Assembly (NCBI GenBank): GCA_035712145.1
Contig: DASTBI010000143.1
Location: forward strand, 1 to 64,000
Reading direction: 5' to 3'
Length of the DNA: 64,000 nucleotides
DNA from: Candidatus Eisenbacteria bacterium
Lineage (GTDB): Bacteria > Eisenbacteria > RBG-16-71-46
Shown here one piece after another: positions 27,546 to 36,491 of the stretch. Below the pieces are notes generated by a model. That model saw only the letters and a list, made by a program, of their open reading frames with translations. It searched no databases and had not been told where the DNA came from. The position numbers and the translations under genes are program-made. Every line of letters starts with the position of its first letter. Position 1 is the first letter of the stretch.

Positions 27546-29164
27546 TCGAGCTCCAGCAGTGCGTGCCACCACTCGCCGTGCTCCAGCGATTCGGCATGTT
27601 GCTCGGCGAGATCGCAGATCTCCAGCGCCACGCGCGGCCCGCGGCGAGCGATCGGCTCGAGCGAGGCCAGCCGCCGCTCCTGGAGCTTGTCGCCGGGCAG
27701 CAGGTAGTAGCGGAGCCGGAGCCAGGCAGGGTGCTCGCGCTCGAGACGGTGGCGGGCCTTGCCGATCAAACCTTCCTGCAGCCGGGCGATCTGATAGTCG
27801 ACTTTCGAGCGCGCCGACTCGACCATCTGCGGGAAGCTCGGATCGAGCGCACGCGCCTCGTTGGCGAAAGCTCCGAGCCGTTGCTCCACGTCCGAGCGGA
27901 GCTCGTGGAGCGAGCGAGTGAGCTGCTCGGGAACCCGCTTCACCGCGTGCTGGCGCAGGACCTGGTCGGTGGCGGCCACGACCAGCCAGGGATCGGCGCC
28001 GGTCGTGGCGAGCAGATCGATGGCCGCGGGGGGCAGCCAGGTGGCGCCGAAGCGCGGAACCGGAATCGCGGCGAGCACGCCGAGCCCATCGAACACGCCC
28101 TGGATCTGGGTGAGGTACGCGAGCTCGCCCGGCCCGCACGCCATCGCAGCCGTGGGGAGCACCCCATCCTGGATCACCGGCCGCAGCGCCACGCTCGGGC
28201 TCAGCGAAACCGATGCCGGCAGACTCCGGGCTTCCTGCGGCGAGACCTTGCGCCGTCTTCCTTCCTCGATGGCGAACACGAAGGAATCGAGCGCCGCATC
28301 GTTGAGCGGCCGCCGTCCGATCTCCTTCTCCAGCTCGGCGCCGGCCGAGCGCACCGCACCCGCGATCGCCTCGTGATGGTCCAGGTAGCGATCGATCAGT
28401 GGCCGGGCCGCGGCGCGGAACTCGGGAATCCGGGGGTCGACGACGACCAGACCGCACTCGCCGAACAACTGGAGCAGCAGTGCGGTGTGCGCCTCACCCA
28501 GGTCACGCCCCCGCGCAAGCGTCTCCTGCAGGAGGAGAGCGGTTTGATCGCGGCCCGGCAACCCCGTCCATCGCGTCAGAGCCTGCTCGACGAGCGGCTT
28601 CAGAGGATCGAGCGCGATCGCTCCCACCAGGCCCGAATCGACGTGGGCCTCGGCCGGCAGCGAGAGATCGTGGAGCACCAGGTCGGAATCGGAAACCGTG
28701 GCGCCACGAATCTCGTCGAAGTCGGAGTCCTCGACGTGATTCCAGTAGACCGGCACGCAGGGCGTGCCGGTGCGCTCGGCCACGCGGCGCGCAAGGCCGA
28801 CCGCCGCCGCGGCCTTGTGCAGTCCGTAGAGAGGGCCACCGAGGAGACCCGGCTGCTGTCCGGCGATGGCGCACGTCGCCTCGCCGCGAGCCAGACGCTC
28901 GAGACCGGCCATCGAGGCCGGTGACGCACCGAGCCGGACGTGCTGCTCGCGCAAAGCGCGCGCGAGCGGAGCCGGCAGCGGTCCCCGCTTCTCGAGTCGC
29001 GAAAGCAACGCCGCGCGATCCGCCCAGGAACCGGCGAGACGGCGGCTCATCGGCCCTCCGGAGGCCGCATCGGTGACGAGGGGGTCGTACAGACGATCGA
29101 AAGGCGGTTCCGGACGTGCAGCAACGCGAGCGCGGACCGCCAGCGGACGCGTCACCGCCAACAT
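27542..29164 (-). CDS. bshC: Bacillithiol synthase BshC (putative cysteine ligase)
   Basis: BshC adds cysteine to GlcN-malate to finish bacillithiol. The 540-aa product has the family's conserved core: AIAGQQPGLLGGPLYGLHKA, VPVYWNHVEDSDFDEI, a long coiled coil in the last third (residues 400-480) and a C-terminal LRYYLLPGDKLQERRLASL ... EHGEWWHALLEL. I chose ATG 29162-29164, with AGGA just upstream. The much longer open frame further upstream is a shadow of murJ. Length and motifs match full-length BshC, so the pathway is probably complete here. Confidence 0.9.
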   Translation of the reverse strand: MLAVTRPLAVRARVAARPEPPFDRLYDPLVTDAASGGPMSRRLAGSWADRAALLSRLEKRGPLPAPLARALREQHVRLGASPASMAGLERLARGEATCAIAGQQPGLLGGPLYGLHKAAAAVGLARRVAERTGTPCVPVYWNHVEDSDFDEIRGATVSDSDLVLHDLSLPAEAHVDSGLVGAIALDPLKPLVEQALTRWTGLPGRDQTALLLQETLARGRDLGEAHTALLLQLFGECGLVVVDPRIPEFRAAARPLIDRYLDHHEAIAGAVRSAGAELEKEIGRRPLNDAALDSFVFAIEEGRRRKVSPQEARSLPASVSLSPSVALRPVIQDGVLPTAAMACGPGELAYLTQIQGVFDGLGVLAAIPVPRFGATWLPPAAIDLLATTGADPWLVVAATDQVLRQHAVKRVPEQLTRSLHELRSDVEQRLGAFANEARALDPSFPQMVESARSKVDYQIARLQEGLIGKARHRLEREHPAWLRLRYYLLPGDKLQERRLASLEPIARRGPRVALEICDLAEQHAESLEHGEWWHALLELE

Positions 29165-29295
29165 CGATCCTGTGCCGCCGCCGCGAGGGGGCGAATGGAG
29201 AGAGGCGTGATTCCACCGATCTTCACGTGATGCCGCATGAGCGGGACGCATCTTAGGAAGCGCGGCCACCAGGGTCAACGCGGCGGGCCTGACGG

Positions 29296-30915
29296 TCAGG
29301 CCGGTGGCCGGTCCCGGGCGCCCGTGAGCCGCCGGAGCAAGGCGCGGATCAGGTCCTCGAGCGCCGCGAGCTCCTGGACGCGGAGCAGCTTCATCACGAA
29401 GTAGGCGACGCCCGCGGCCACCAGCATTCCCCCCGCCACCACCGCGAGCTCGAGGGTCCAGACGCGCGGCAGGCCCTGCAACGCGCGCGACAGCAATAGG
29501 CAGAGGGCGCCGGCCAGGACGGCCGCGATCGTGACGCGGGTGAAGGTGGCGAGCATGCGCCGGCCATCCAGTCGACCGAGCCGGCGGTGCAGCGCGACCG
29601 CCAATTGGGCCGCGTTGACGATCGAGGTCAGCGACGTCGACAGCGCGAGCCCCGCGTGCTCGAGCCCCAGAACCCGCCACGGACCGATGAAGAGCAGATT
29701 GAGAGCGATGGCGAGCGCCACGGACACGAAGCTCGCGCGCACCGGCGTGCGAGTGTCCCCGAGCGCGTAGAAGGCGCGCGTGAGCACGCCCACCGCGGCA
29801 AACGCAGGGAGCCCCAGGCAATAGGCCTGGAGCGCGAACGCCGTCTGGGCGGTGTCGCGGACGCTGAAGCGGCCGTGCTCGTACAGCAGGGCGATGACGG
29901 GAGCGGCCATCGCCGCGAGCCACACGGCCGCCGGCACGGTCAGCAGGAGGACGAGCCTCAGCGTGGCCGAGAGCGTCGTGCGCAACGCGGTGTGGTCGCG
30001 CTCCACCGCGGCGCGTGACAGAGCGGGAAGACTCACGGTGGCGAGCGCCACGCCGAACACGCCGATCGGAAGCTGCATCAGCCGAAACGCGTACCACAGC
30101 CATGACACGCTCCCCTGTTGCAGCAGGCTCGCGATCCAGGTGCTCACGAAAAGATTGAGCTGGGTGGCGGCGAGGCCGACCGTCGCCGGCCCCATGAGCG
30201 CCGCCACGCGCGCGACGCCGGGATGCCGGCGCGGCACTTCCCACGCAAAACGGAAGCCTTCCGCGGCGAGCGAGGGGATCTGGCACGCGAACTGAGCGAA
30301 CGCTCCGATCAGCACACCGACCGCCATGGCCAGGATCGGCGGCTGGCCCATCGCCCGGAACACCGGGATCAGGGCCAGTCCTCCGACGATCATGCCGACG
30401 TTGAGCCACGCCGGCGCCAGCGCAGGCACCGCGAACCGGCCGCGCGCGTTGAGCATGCCCATGGCCGCCGCCGCCAGCGCGACCGCCGGCAGGAAAGGCA
30501 GCATCACGCGCGTGAGCAGAACCGTCAGGTCGGTCTTTCCGGGCACGGCGTCGAAACCCGGCGCGTAGAGACGCACCAGGAGCGGGGCCGCTACCCAGCC
30601 GACGACCACCAGCGCCCCGAGCACCAGCAAGAGCGTCATCATCAGCTGGCGTGCGAGCGCCCACGCCGAGGCGTCGCCCTCGCGCTTCCTGGCTTCGGTG
30701 AAGGTGGGCACGAAGGCCGATGACATCGCGCCTTCCGCGAACAGGTCGCGCAGCAGGTTGGGAATTCGGAACGCGACGTTGAAGGCGTCGCTGGCGAAGC
30801 CCGCGCCGAACAACGTCGCCATCACCTGCTCGCGGATGAGACCGAGCACCCGCGAGAGCAGTGTGGCCGCGCCGACGACGCCGGCGTGTCGCGCGACGCG
30901 GCCTTCTTCGCTCAC
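29296..30915 (-). CDS. murJ: Lipid II flippase MurJ
   Basis: MurJ exports lipid-linked peptidoglycan precursor across the inner membrane. The 539-aa polytopic protein starts at GTG 30913-30915 and shows the MVF family landmarks: TLLSRVLGLIREQVMA, FGAGFASDAFNVAFRIPNLLRDLFAEGAMSSAFVP and TFTEARKREG in the first 75 residues, with about 14 hydrophobic segments in total. Arg in LGLIRE and the FR-x-PN-x-LR motif are functionally important in the family. It is divergent from uppP, another peptidoglycan precursor gene, with only 54 bp between starts, so the two may be coregulated. Confidence 0.93.
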   Translation of the reverse strand: MSEEGRVARHAGVVGAATLLSRVLGLIREQVMATLFGAGFASDAFNVAFRIPNLLRDLFAEGAMSSAFVPTFTEARKREGDASAWALARQLMMTLLLVLGALVVVGWVAAPLLVRLYAPGFDAVPGKTDLTVLLTRVMLPFLPAVALAAAAMGMLNARGRFAVPALAPAWLNVGMIVGGLALIPVFRAMGQPPILAMAVGVLIGAFAQFACQIPSLAAEGFRFAWEVPRRHPGVARVAALMGPATVGLAATQLNLFVSTWIASLLQQGSVSWLWYAFRLMQLPIGVFGVALATVSLPALSRAAVERDHTALRTTLSATLRLVLLLTVPAAVWLAAMAAPVIALLYEHGRFSVRDTAQTAFALQAYCLGLPAFAAVGVLTRAFYALGDTRTPVRASFVSVALAIALNLLFIGPWRVLGLEHAGLALSTSLTSIVNAAQLAVALHRRLGRLDGRRMLATFTRVTIAAVLAGALCLLLSRALQGLPRVWTLELAVVAGGMLVAAGVAYFVMKLLRVQELAALEDLIRALLRRLTGARDRPPA

Positions 30916-30969
30916 CGCGCAGGCTCGTCGTGTTGCCCGTGCGTCATCGCGATGCTAGCGTCGCGCGTG

Positions 30970-31773
30970 ATGCCTCCCTTCCAGGCGGTCGCCCTCGGGA
31001 TCATCCAGGGCCTCACGGAATTCCTGCCGGTCTCGAGCAGCGCCCATCTATACCTGGTTCCGACGTTGCTGGGCTGGAGATACGGCGGTCTCGCCTTCGA
31101 TGTCGCGCTCCACTGGGGAACCTTGCTCGCGCTGTTGCTCGCGTTCTGGCGCGACTGGTGGGAGCTCTTGCGCGCGCCGTTCATGGGCACGCCGCAGGAT
31201 AAGCGCGACGCTCGCGCCACTTGGCTCAAGCTCGCCGCGGCTTCGGTCCCGGCGGCGGTGGCCGGCGTGCTGCTCGAGCCGTACGCGGAGCGCTGGCTCC
31301 GCTCGCTGCCGGTCCAGGCCACGACGCTGGTCGTGTTCGGCTTTCTCCTTTGGTGGGTGGATCGCGTGCGGCCGCAGGGAGAGCCACTGCGCTCGCGGCT
31401 CGCTCTGCCTTCGTTCTGGACCTGCCTCGGGGTGGGCGCCGCGCAGGCACTCGCGCTGGTCCCGGGCGTATCGCGATCGGGAGTGACGATCACCGCCGGC
31501 CGCGCGGCGGGCGTGGGTCGAGTGGAGGCCGCGCGCCTCTCGTTCCTGCTCGCCACGCCGATCACCTTCGGCGCGGGCCTCCTGGAGTGGCGCCATCTCT
31601 CCGCGGACCTTCCGGTGCTCACGCTGGGACTCGGAGTCGCGACCTCCGCGATCACCGGGTTCCTTGCCATCCGTGGCCTCCTTCGCTGGCTCGCCCGCGC
31701 GGGCTTCGGCGCCTTTTTCGCGTATCGCGCGGCGCTGGCGCTGATCCTCCTGATCGTCACCCGCCTTCGTTAG
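30970..31773 (+). CDS. uppP: Undecaprenyl-diphosphatase UppP (BacA family)
   Basis: UppP dephosphorylates undecaprenyl pyrophosphate to recycle the lipid carrier for cell-wall synthesis. The 267-aa membrane protein starts at ATG 30970 (GTG 30967 is also in frame). The two BacA signature motifs are present: GLTEFLPVSSSAHL (residues 14-27, with the catalytic Glu and Ser) and LVPGVSRSGVTITAGRAAG (about 168-186, with the Arg). About seven to eight membrane helices are predicted. The 3' end overlaps the converging sigma-factor gene by 17 bp. Some members confer bacitracin tolerance. Confidence 0.95.
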   Translation: MPPFQAVALGIIQGLTEFLPVSSSAHLYLVPTLLGWRYGGLAFDVALHWGTLLALLLAFWRDWWELLRAPFMGTPQDKRDARATWLKLAAASVPAAVAGVLLEPYAERWLRSLPVQATTLVVFGFLLWWVDRVRPQGEPLRSRLALPSFWTCLGVGAAQALALVPGVSRSGVTITAGRAAGVGRVEAARLSFLLATPITFGAGLLEWRHLSADLPVLTLGLGVATSAITGFLAIRGLLRWLARAGFGAFFAYRAALALILLIVTRLR

Positions 31774-32383
31774 CCGGCTTCGCGCGGCGCCGGAGCTTGC
31801 CCTTGAAGTAGCGGTCGAGATCCTCGCGCAGGCCGACGCGAGCGCGGTGCAGCCGCGACTTGACGGCCGCCACCGTGATCCCCAGCGCCTCGGCGACTTC
31901 CGCGTTGGACAGCCCGTCGATGTCGCGCTTGACGAACACGTCCGCCAGGTCTTCGGGCAGCTTGACCAGGCTCTCGTACAGGACCTCGCGCGTTTCCGCA
32001 TCGAGCAGCTGGTCGAGAGGCTGGGACGACCAGTCCGGGACCGCCATCGGCTCGGCGTCATCCAGCGTGCTCTGCGACTGGTCGAGCGAGATGTTGGGCT
32101 GGCGGCGCCGGCGATAGCGCATCAGCGCGGCGTTGGTCGCCACGCGATAGAGCCAGGTCGAGAAGGTGGACTCGGCCTTGAAGTTCTTGAGTCCCCTGAA
32201 GGCGGAGAGGAAGGCGTCCTGCAGCGCTTCGGCGGCGTCCTCCTCATGGCGCAGGATCTTGAATGCCTGGCGGTACACCTTTTCACGATAGCGGCGCACG
32301 AGCTCGTCGAATGCCCTCGTGTCCCCTCCCTGGGACAGGCGAACGAGAGCTTCGTCTCCCTGCTCTGCGTAAGCGACCTTCAC
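31757..32383 (-). CDS. ECF-family RNA polymerase sigma factor (RpoE-like)
   Basis: The 208-aa protein has sigma region 2 (about residues 20-95) with AFDELVRRYREKVYRQAFKI, DAAEALQDAFLSAFRGL and TFSTWLYRVATNAALMRYRR. A Gln/Asp-rich linker follows, then region 4 (about 130-190) with LPEDLADVFVKRDIDGLSNAEVAEALG and a helix-turn-helix ending AVKSRLHRARVGLRE. GTG 32381-32383 overlaps the amidohydrolase stop as GTGA. No anti-sigma factor gene is adjacent, which is unusual for ECF factors, so its control is unknown. Confidence 0.9.
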   Translation of the reverse strand: MKVAYAEQGDEALVRLSQGGDTRAFDELVRRYREKVYRQAFKILRHEEDAAEALQDAFLSAFRGLKNFKAESTFSTWLYRVATNAALMRYRRRRQPNISLDQSQSTLDDAEPMAVPDWSSQPLDQLLDAETREVLYESLVKLPEDLADVFVKRDIDGLSNAEVAEALGITVAAVKSRLHRARVGLREDLDRYFKGKLRRRAKPANEGG

Positions 32384-33999
32384 GCCCCCTCCCGACGGCC
32401 CCCGGCGGCCACGCCTTCGCCGCTGCCGGCACGCTCAAACCGTACCACGCCGTCGAGGAGAGTGAATGCAGGGACGATCCGATGGAGATCGGAAGGGGGT
32501 GTCCGATGAAGATCGGCGCTCCAGATCACGAGGTCGGCGATGGACCCGATCGCCAGGCTGCCGCGGTTCGGGGCGCTCGCCAGCCTCGCGGGCGCGCTCG
32601 TGTAAGCGGTCAGGGCGTCGTCCAGCGAGATCTTCTGCATGGGAACGAACGGGTCGCCGGGCGTGTCGGCCGCCTCGCGGGTCACCGCGGCGTGGATGCC
32701 CAGGATCGGGGACGGCCACTCCACGGGCGCGTCGGATCCGAACGCCAGCGTGACTCCGTCGTCGAGCAATGTGCGCCACGGGTAAGCGCGGCGCACGCGA
32801 GTGCTCCAGAAGCGCTCCACCAGCGGACGATCGGCGGTGCAGTGCACCGGCTGCATGCTGGCCACCACGCCCAGCCGCGCGAGCCGCGCGCGGTCCTCGT
32901 CCAGCACGAGCTGGGCGTGCTCGATCCTCGGCGGCAGCCTCAGCCGGCTCAGCGCCGCCCCGCAATCCTCGAAGGCATCGAGTGTGAAGTGCACCGCGCG
33001 GTCCCCGATGGCGTGCACCGCGACCGAGAGCCCGTTGCGCACCGCGCGCCCGATGGTGCCCTTGAGCTCGTCTACGGGCATGAGCGCCAGTCCAAGATCC
33101 TCGCTGCCATCGTAGGGCTCGAAGACATGCGCGGTGCGGGAGCCCAGCGTGCCGTCGGCGAAGAGCTTGAGCGCCCCCCACGCGAAGTCCTCGTCTCCCG
33201 GTCGTGAGGCGAGCCGCTCCGACAACGCGCGGTCCAGCGCCGAGCGATGAAGATGCATGAGCACGCGCACTCGCGGGCCGTCGCTCTTGGCCATGGCCCT
33301 CAGCACGTCGGCCTCGGCGTCACCCTCGAAGTCGTGCACCGCCGTCACGCCCATCTCCAGCAGCCGGGTCACGGCGTCCTGCACGGCTTCCAGGTCCTGC
33401 CCCACCGACGGCATCGGCACGAGACCGTCGAAGAGACGGACCGCGTGCTCGCGAAACACACCCGTCGGCTCGCCCGATGGCCGGCGCTCGATCTTGCCTC
33501 CGGGTGGATCGGGGGTGGACCGGTGGACACCCGCGGCCACCATTGCGGCGCGGTTGACCCACAGCGCGTGGAAATCCTTGCTGTGGAGCAACACGGGACG
33601 GTCGGGCGCCACGGCATCGAGCGCCGAGTGGTCGGGCGCCGCGTCCCAGCCGGTTTCCGCCCAACCGCGCCCGATCAAGGTCCCGGAATTCGCCGAAGTC
33701 TGAACGCGGGCGGCGACCGCGCCAACCACGCCGCTTCGATCGAGTCCCTCGAGGCGAATCTCGCGCAGCGCGCGAGCCCATGCCACGAGGTGAAGGTGAG
33801 CATCGGTCATCCCCGGCGTCACGGTCGCGCCTCGGGCGTCGATCCGGCGAGTCGAGGGTCCGGCGAGCGCTTCGATCTCGGCCCGCGGCCCGACCGCCAG
33901 CACCTTCCCTCCGCCCAATGCGACCGCATCCGCGCTCGCGATGCGCGCGCCGTGACTCCACGGCCGGGCGTTCACGATCACGATGTCGGCGCGGCTCAT
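32380..33999 (-). CDS. YtcJ-like metal-dependent amidohydrolase
   Basis: The 539-aa protein belongs to the amidohydrolase-3 group (YtcJ/NfdA-like). It has an N-terminal beta-sandwich piece, the metal motif TDAHLHLVAWA, the middle motifs LLHSKDFHALWVN and FADGTLGSRTA, the ligand HAIGDRAVHFTLDA, RIEHAQL and the Asp-bearing AFGSDAPVEWPSP. It probably hydrolyses an amide bond of a small molecule; the substrate cannot be read from sequence. ATG 33997-33999 shares one base with the stop of the FAH-family gene, so the two are likely cotranscribed with the sigma factor. An in-frame TTG lies one codon earlier. Confidence 0.85.
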   Translation of the reverse strand: MSRADIVIVNARPWSHGARIASADAVALGGGKVLAVGPRAEIEALAGPSTRRIDARGATVTPGMTDAHLHLVAWARALREIRLEGLDRSGVVGAVAARVQTSANSGTLIGRGWAETGWDAAPDHSALDAVAPDRPVLLHSKDFHALWVNRAAMVAAGVHRSTPDPPGGKIERRPSGEPTGVFREHAVRLFDGLVPMPSVGQDLEAVQDAVTRLLEMGVTAVHDFEGDAEADVLRAMAKSDGPRVRVLMHLHRSALDRALSERLASRPGDEDFAWGALKLFADGTLGSRTAHVFEPYDGSEDLGLALMPVDELKGTIGRAVRNGLSVAVHAIGDRAVHFTLDAFEDCGAALSRLRLPPRIEHAQLVLDEDRARLARLGVVASMQPVHCTADRPLVERFWSTRVRRAYPWRTLLDDGVTLAFGSDAPVEWPSPILGIHAAVTREAADTPGDPFVPMQKISLDDALTAYTSAPARLASAPNRGSLAIGSIADLVIWSADLHRTPPSDLHRIVPAFTLLDGVVRFERAGSGEGVAAGGRREGA

Positions 34000-34796
34000 C
34001 AAGCCTCTCCCTCCGCCACGGGGTTTCGAAGCACGCCCACTCCCTCCACTTCCACTTCGACCACGTCGCCGATCGTGACTGGAGCGATTCCTGCCGGCGT
34101 GCCGGTCGCGATGACGTCTCCGGGCTCGAGAGTCATCACATGCGAGATGAAGCTCACCAACAGATCCACCGGGAACGAAAGGTCAGCCGTGTTGCCGTGC
34201 TGACGCGTCTCTCCGTTCACCCGACAGACGACGTCCAGCCGCTCCGAGGAGAGTCCCACGGTAATCCAGGGACCGAGGGGAGCGAACGTATCGAAGCCCT
34301 TGGCTCTTGTCCACTGGCCGTCCTGCTTCTGAAGATTCCGCGCGCTCACGTCGTTGAATGCGGTGAGCCCCGCGACGTATGCGATCGCGTCTTCGCGACG
34401 CACACGCCGCGCGCGACGTCCGATCACCACGGCGAGCTCGGCCTCGGGATCGAGACGCGTGACGCCCGCTGGATAGCGAATCGATTCCTCAGGATCCAGC
34501 ACCGCGCTCGGCGGCTTGAGGAACAGCAGCGGCTCGCTCGGCGGAGCGGCGCCTGGCGAGACGCTCAGGCTCTCGGCGATGTGCGCCCGGTAGTTGAGCC
34601 CCACGCATACGATCTTGCTCGGACGCACGGGCGCCAACAGACGGACTTCGTCGAGACGATCACGATCTCCGGTTTCGGCGCCGTCTTCCCACGGCGGGGC
34701 GTCGAGCCGCACCAGGTGCTCGTCGTCCACCCGACCGACGTGGCACTGGCCATCTCTGAGGTAACGGGCGACGTGGAATGTCGAAACTGGGTGCAT
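33999..34796 (-). CDS. Fumarylacetoacetate hydrolase (FAH) family protein
   Basis: The 265-aa protein from ATG 34794-34796 has the FAH fold signature: KIVCVGLNYRAHIAES, a substrate loop LFLKPPSAV, the metal ligands in DPEAELAVVIG, then TAFNDVSARNLQ, KGFDTFAPLGPW and GDVIATGTPAGI. Members hydrolyse or decarboxylate C-C bonds of acylpyruvates or 2-oxo acids. The closest functional types are acylpyruvase/oxaloacetate decarboxylase-like, but the substrate is unknown. No purine-rich ribosome site is visible, and an upstream extension to 34877 lacks family similarity. Confidence 0.87.
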   Translation of the reverse strand: MHPVSTFHVARYLRDGQCHVGRVDDEHLVRLDAPPWEDGAETGDRDRLDEVRLLAPVRPSKIVCVGLNYRAHIAESLSVSPGAAPPSEPLLFLKPPSAVLDPEESIRYPAGVTRLDPEAELAVVIGRRARRVRREDAIAYVAGLTAFNDVSARNLQKQDGQWTRAKGFDTFAPLGPWITVGLSSERLDVVCRVNGETRQHGNTADLSFPVDLLVSFISHVMTLEPGDVIATGTPAGIAPVTIGDVVEVEVEGVGVLRNPVAEGEA

Positions 34797-35063
34797 CGAT
34801 CGCGGCCAGGAGGAAAAAAAGAGGAGGCTCTCCGTCTCACACCGTGGACCGGCCACGACACCCGGAAACGATGGCACGTCCGCTTCGCATCAATGGTGTC
34901 GGAGGTCGTTCAAACACGCGTCGGACAGGGAACCTCGCTCCGTGAAGAGGAAGTTTCGTCGCGCCCCTTTCACCGGGTCAAGCAAAAAAAGTCAATTCGA
35001 AGTATCCAAAGGTGCCCCTCGTGACGCGCGCATCCATGTTCGTTGCGTTGTGAGTGCCGTCCT

Positions 35064-35093
35064 TTGGCGGTTCGGAAGGTCTTTTGCTATGGT
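35064..35093 (+). promoter_or_regulatory. Putative promoter of the UDP-HexNAc dehydrogenase gene; rest of gap empty
   Basis: TTGGCG at 35064-35069 and TATGGT at 35088-35093 are 18 bp apart, and the -10 box ends only 9 bp before the ATG at 35103, implying a leaderless or nearly leaderless mRNA. The rest of the 306-bp gap (34797-35102) shows A-rich runs near 34816 and 34984 but no gene or clear repeat. Confidence 0.4.
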
Positions 35094-35102
35094 CCCCGCC
35101 CC

Positions 35103-36437
35103 ATGTCTCCAAGGCAAAGCGTCTCCCCCCGCTCCGCCGCGAATCGACTTCTCGACCGCATCGAGCGCCGTAAAGCCAGACTAGGCGTCATCGGCCTGGG
35201 CTATGTCGGGTTGCCACTGGCCGTCGAATTCGGACACGCGGGGTTCCGTGTCCACGGCTTCGACATCGACGCCAAGCGTGTTTCGGAACTGACCAAGGGA
35301 AAGTCCTACATCCAGGACGTCCCCAGCTCCGACATCCGCTCGCTGGTGAAGGCGGACCGCTTCATCCCCACCACGAACTTCCAAGTTCTACGTGAGCTGG
35401 ATGCGGTCAACGTCTGTGTTCCCACGCCTCTATCGAAGCAGAAGGATCCCGATGTCTCGTACATCGTGGCCGCTTCGCGGGAAGTGGCGCGCTATCTGCA
35501 TAAGGGCATGTTGATCATCCTCGAGAGCACGACCTACCCCGGCACGACCGAAGAGCTGATCCTGCCGATGCTCGAGAGAGACGGCATGAAGGTGGGGCGC
35601 GACTTCTTTCTCGCCTTCTCTCCCGAGCGTGTCGATCCCGGCAACAGCCACTTCAACACGCGCAACATTCCCAAGGTCGTGGGTGGCGTGACGCCGGCTT
35701 GCACCGAGGTTGCCGTTGCCCTCTATCGCCAGCGCCTGGATCACGTGGTTCCGGTCTCTTCCACCCAGGTCGCCGAAATGGTCAAGCTGCTGGAGAACAC
35801 CTTCCGCAGCGTGAACATCGGCATGGTCAACGAGATGGCGCTCCTCTGCGGCCGTCTCGGGATCGATGTGTGGGAGGTCATCGAAGCGGCCGCCACCAAG
35901 CCGTTCGGCTTCATGCCGTTCTATCCGGGACCCGGGCTCGGCGGGCACTGCATTCCGATCGATCCGTTCTATCTCTCGTGGAAGGCGCGAGCGTCCGGCT
36001 TCGAAGCGCGTTTCATCGAGCTCGCCGGCCACATCAATGGCCATATGCCCGAGCACGTCGTCGACCTGGTGGCCAAGAGCCTCAACACCCACGGGCGTGC
36101 GGTGCGCGGCTCCCGCATCCTGGTGCTCGGCGTGGCGTACAAGGCGGACATCGACGACACCCGCGAGAGTCCTTCGCTGGATATCATGCAGACGCTCAAG
36201 GAGCGCGGCGCCCACATCGACTACAGCGACCCCTTCGTGCCGCACCTGAACTTCTCCGGCTCACGGCTGAAGAGCGTGACGCTCACGCCGGCCGCGCTGA
36301 AGCGCTACGACTGCGTGGTCATCGCCACCGCGCACGCCCAGTTCCCCTACTCCGACATCGTCCGCCATTCGAGGGGCATCGTCGATACGCGCAACGCCCT
36401 GCGCGGGAGCCGCTCGAACAAGATCGTCCGCCTCTAA
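35103..36437 (+). CDS. UDP-N-acetylhexosamine 6-dehydrogenase (WbpA/TviB type)
   Basis: The 444-aa enzyme oxidises C6 of a UDP-sugar to the uronate in two NAD-dependent steps, feeding surface polysaccharide synthesis. It has the dinucleotide motif LGVIGLGYVGLPLAVEFG (about residues 24-41), NVCVPTPL, ESTTYPGTTEE, FSPERVDPGN and the catalytic cysteine in GLGGHCIPIDPFYLSWKA. The IPIDPFY version with FSPERVDPG is typical of UDP-GlcNAc or UDP-ManNAc dehydrogenases rather than UDP-glucose dehydrogenase. No glycosyltransferase or other polysaccharide gene is adjacent. It converges on dnaK across a hairpin terminator. Confidence 0.9.
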   Translation: MSPRQSVSPRSAANRLLDRIERRKARLGVIGLGYVGLPLAVEFGHAGFRVHGFDIDAKRVSELTKGKSYIQDVPSSDIRSLVKADRFIPTTNFQVLRELDAVNVCVPTPLSKQKDPDVSYIVAASREVARYLHKGMLIILESTTYPGTTEELILPMLERDGMKVGRDFFLAFSPERVDPGNSHFNTRNIPKVVGGVTPACTEVAVALYRQRLDHVVPVSSTQVAEMVKLLENTFRSVNIGMVNEMALLCGRLGIDVWEVIEAAATKPFGFMPFYPGPGLGGHCIPIDPFYLSWKARASGFEARFIELAGHINGHMPEHVVDLVAKSLNTHGRAVRGSRILVLGVAYKADIDDTRESPSLDIMQTLKERGAHIDYSDPFVPHLNFSGSRLKSVTLTPAALKRYDCVVIATAHAQFPYSDIVRHSRGIVDTRNALRGSRSNKIVRL

Positions 36438-36445
36438 CAGGGAAA

Positions 36446-36469
36446 GGCGGCGACCAGGAGGCCGCCGCC
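36446..36469 (-). terminator. Hairpin between the UDP-HexNAc dehydrogenase gene and dnaK
   Basis: GGCGGCG at 36446-36452 pairs with CGCCGCC at 36463-36469 over a 10-nt loop. Read on the minus strand the stem is followed by TTT, so it fits best as the dnaK terminator; on the plus strand there is no T run. Confidence 0.6.
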
Positions 36470-36491
36470 CTTCGCCCGGTGCGTCGACGAT

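Noticed and set aside
27542-30664. A 1040-codon frame that would fuse a long N-terminal region to BshC
   Set aside because: The upstream 500 codons are antisense-like, Arg/Gly-rich translation overlapping murJ; BshC similarity begins at the ATG near 29164.
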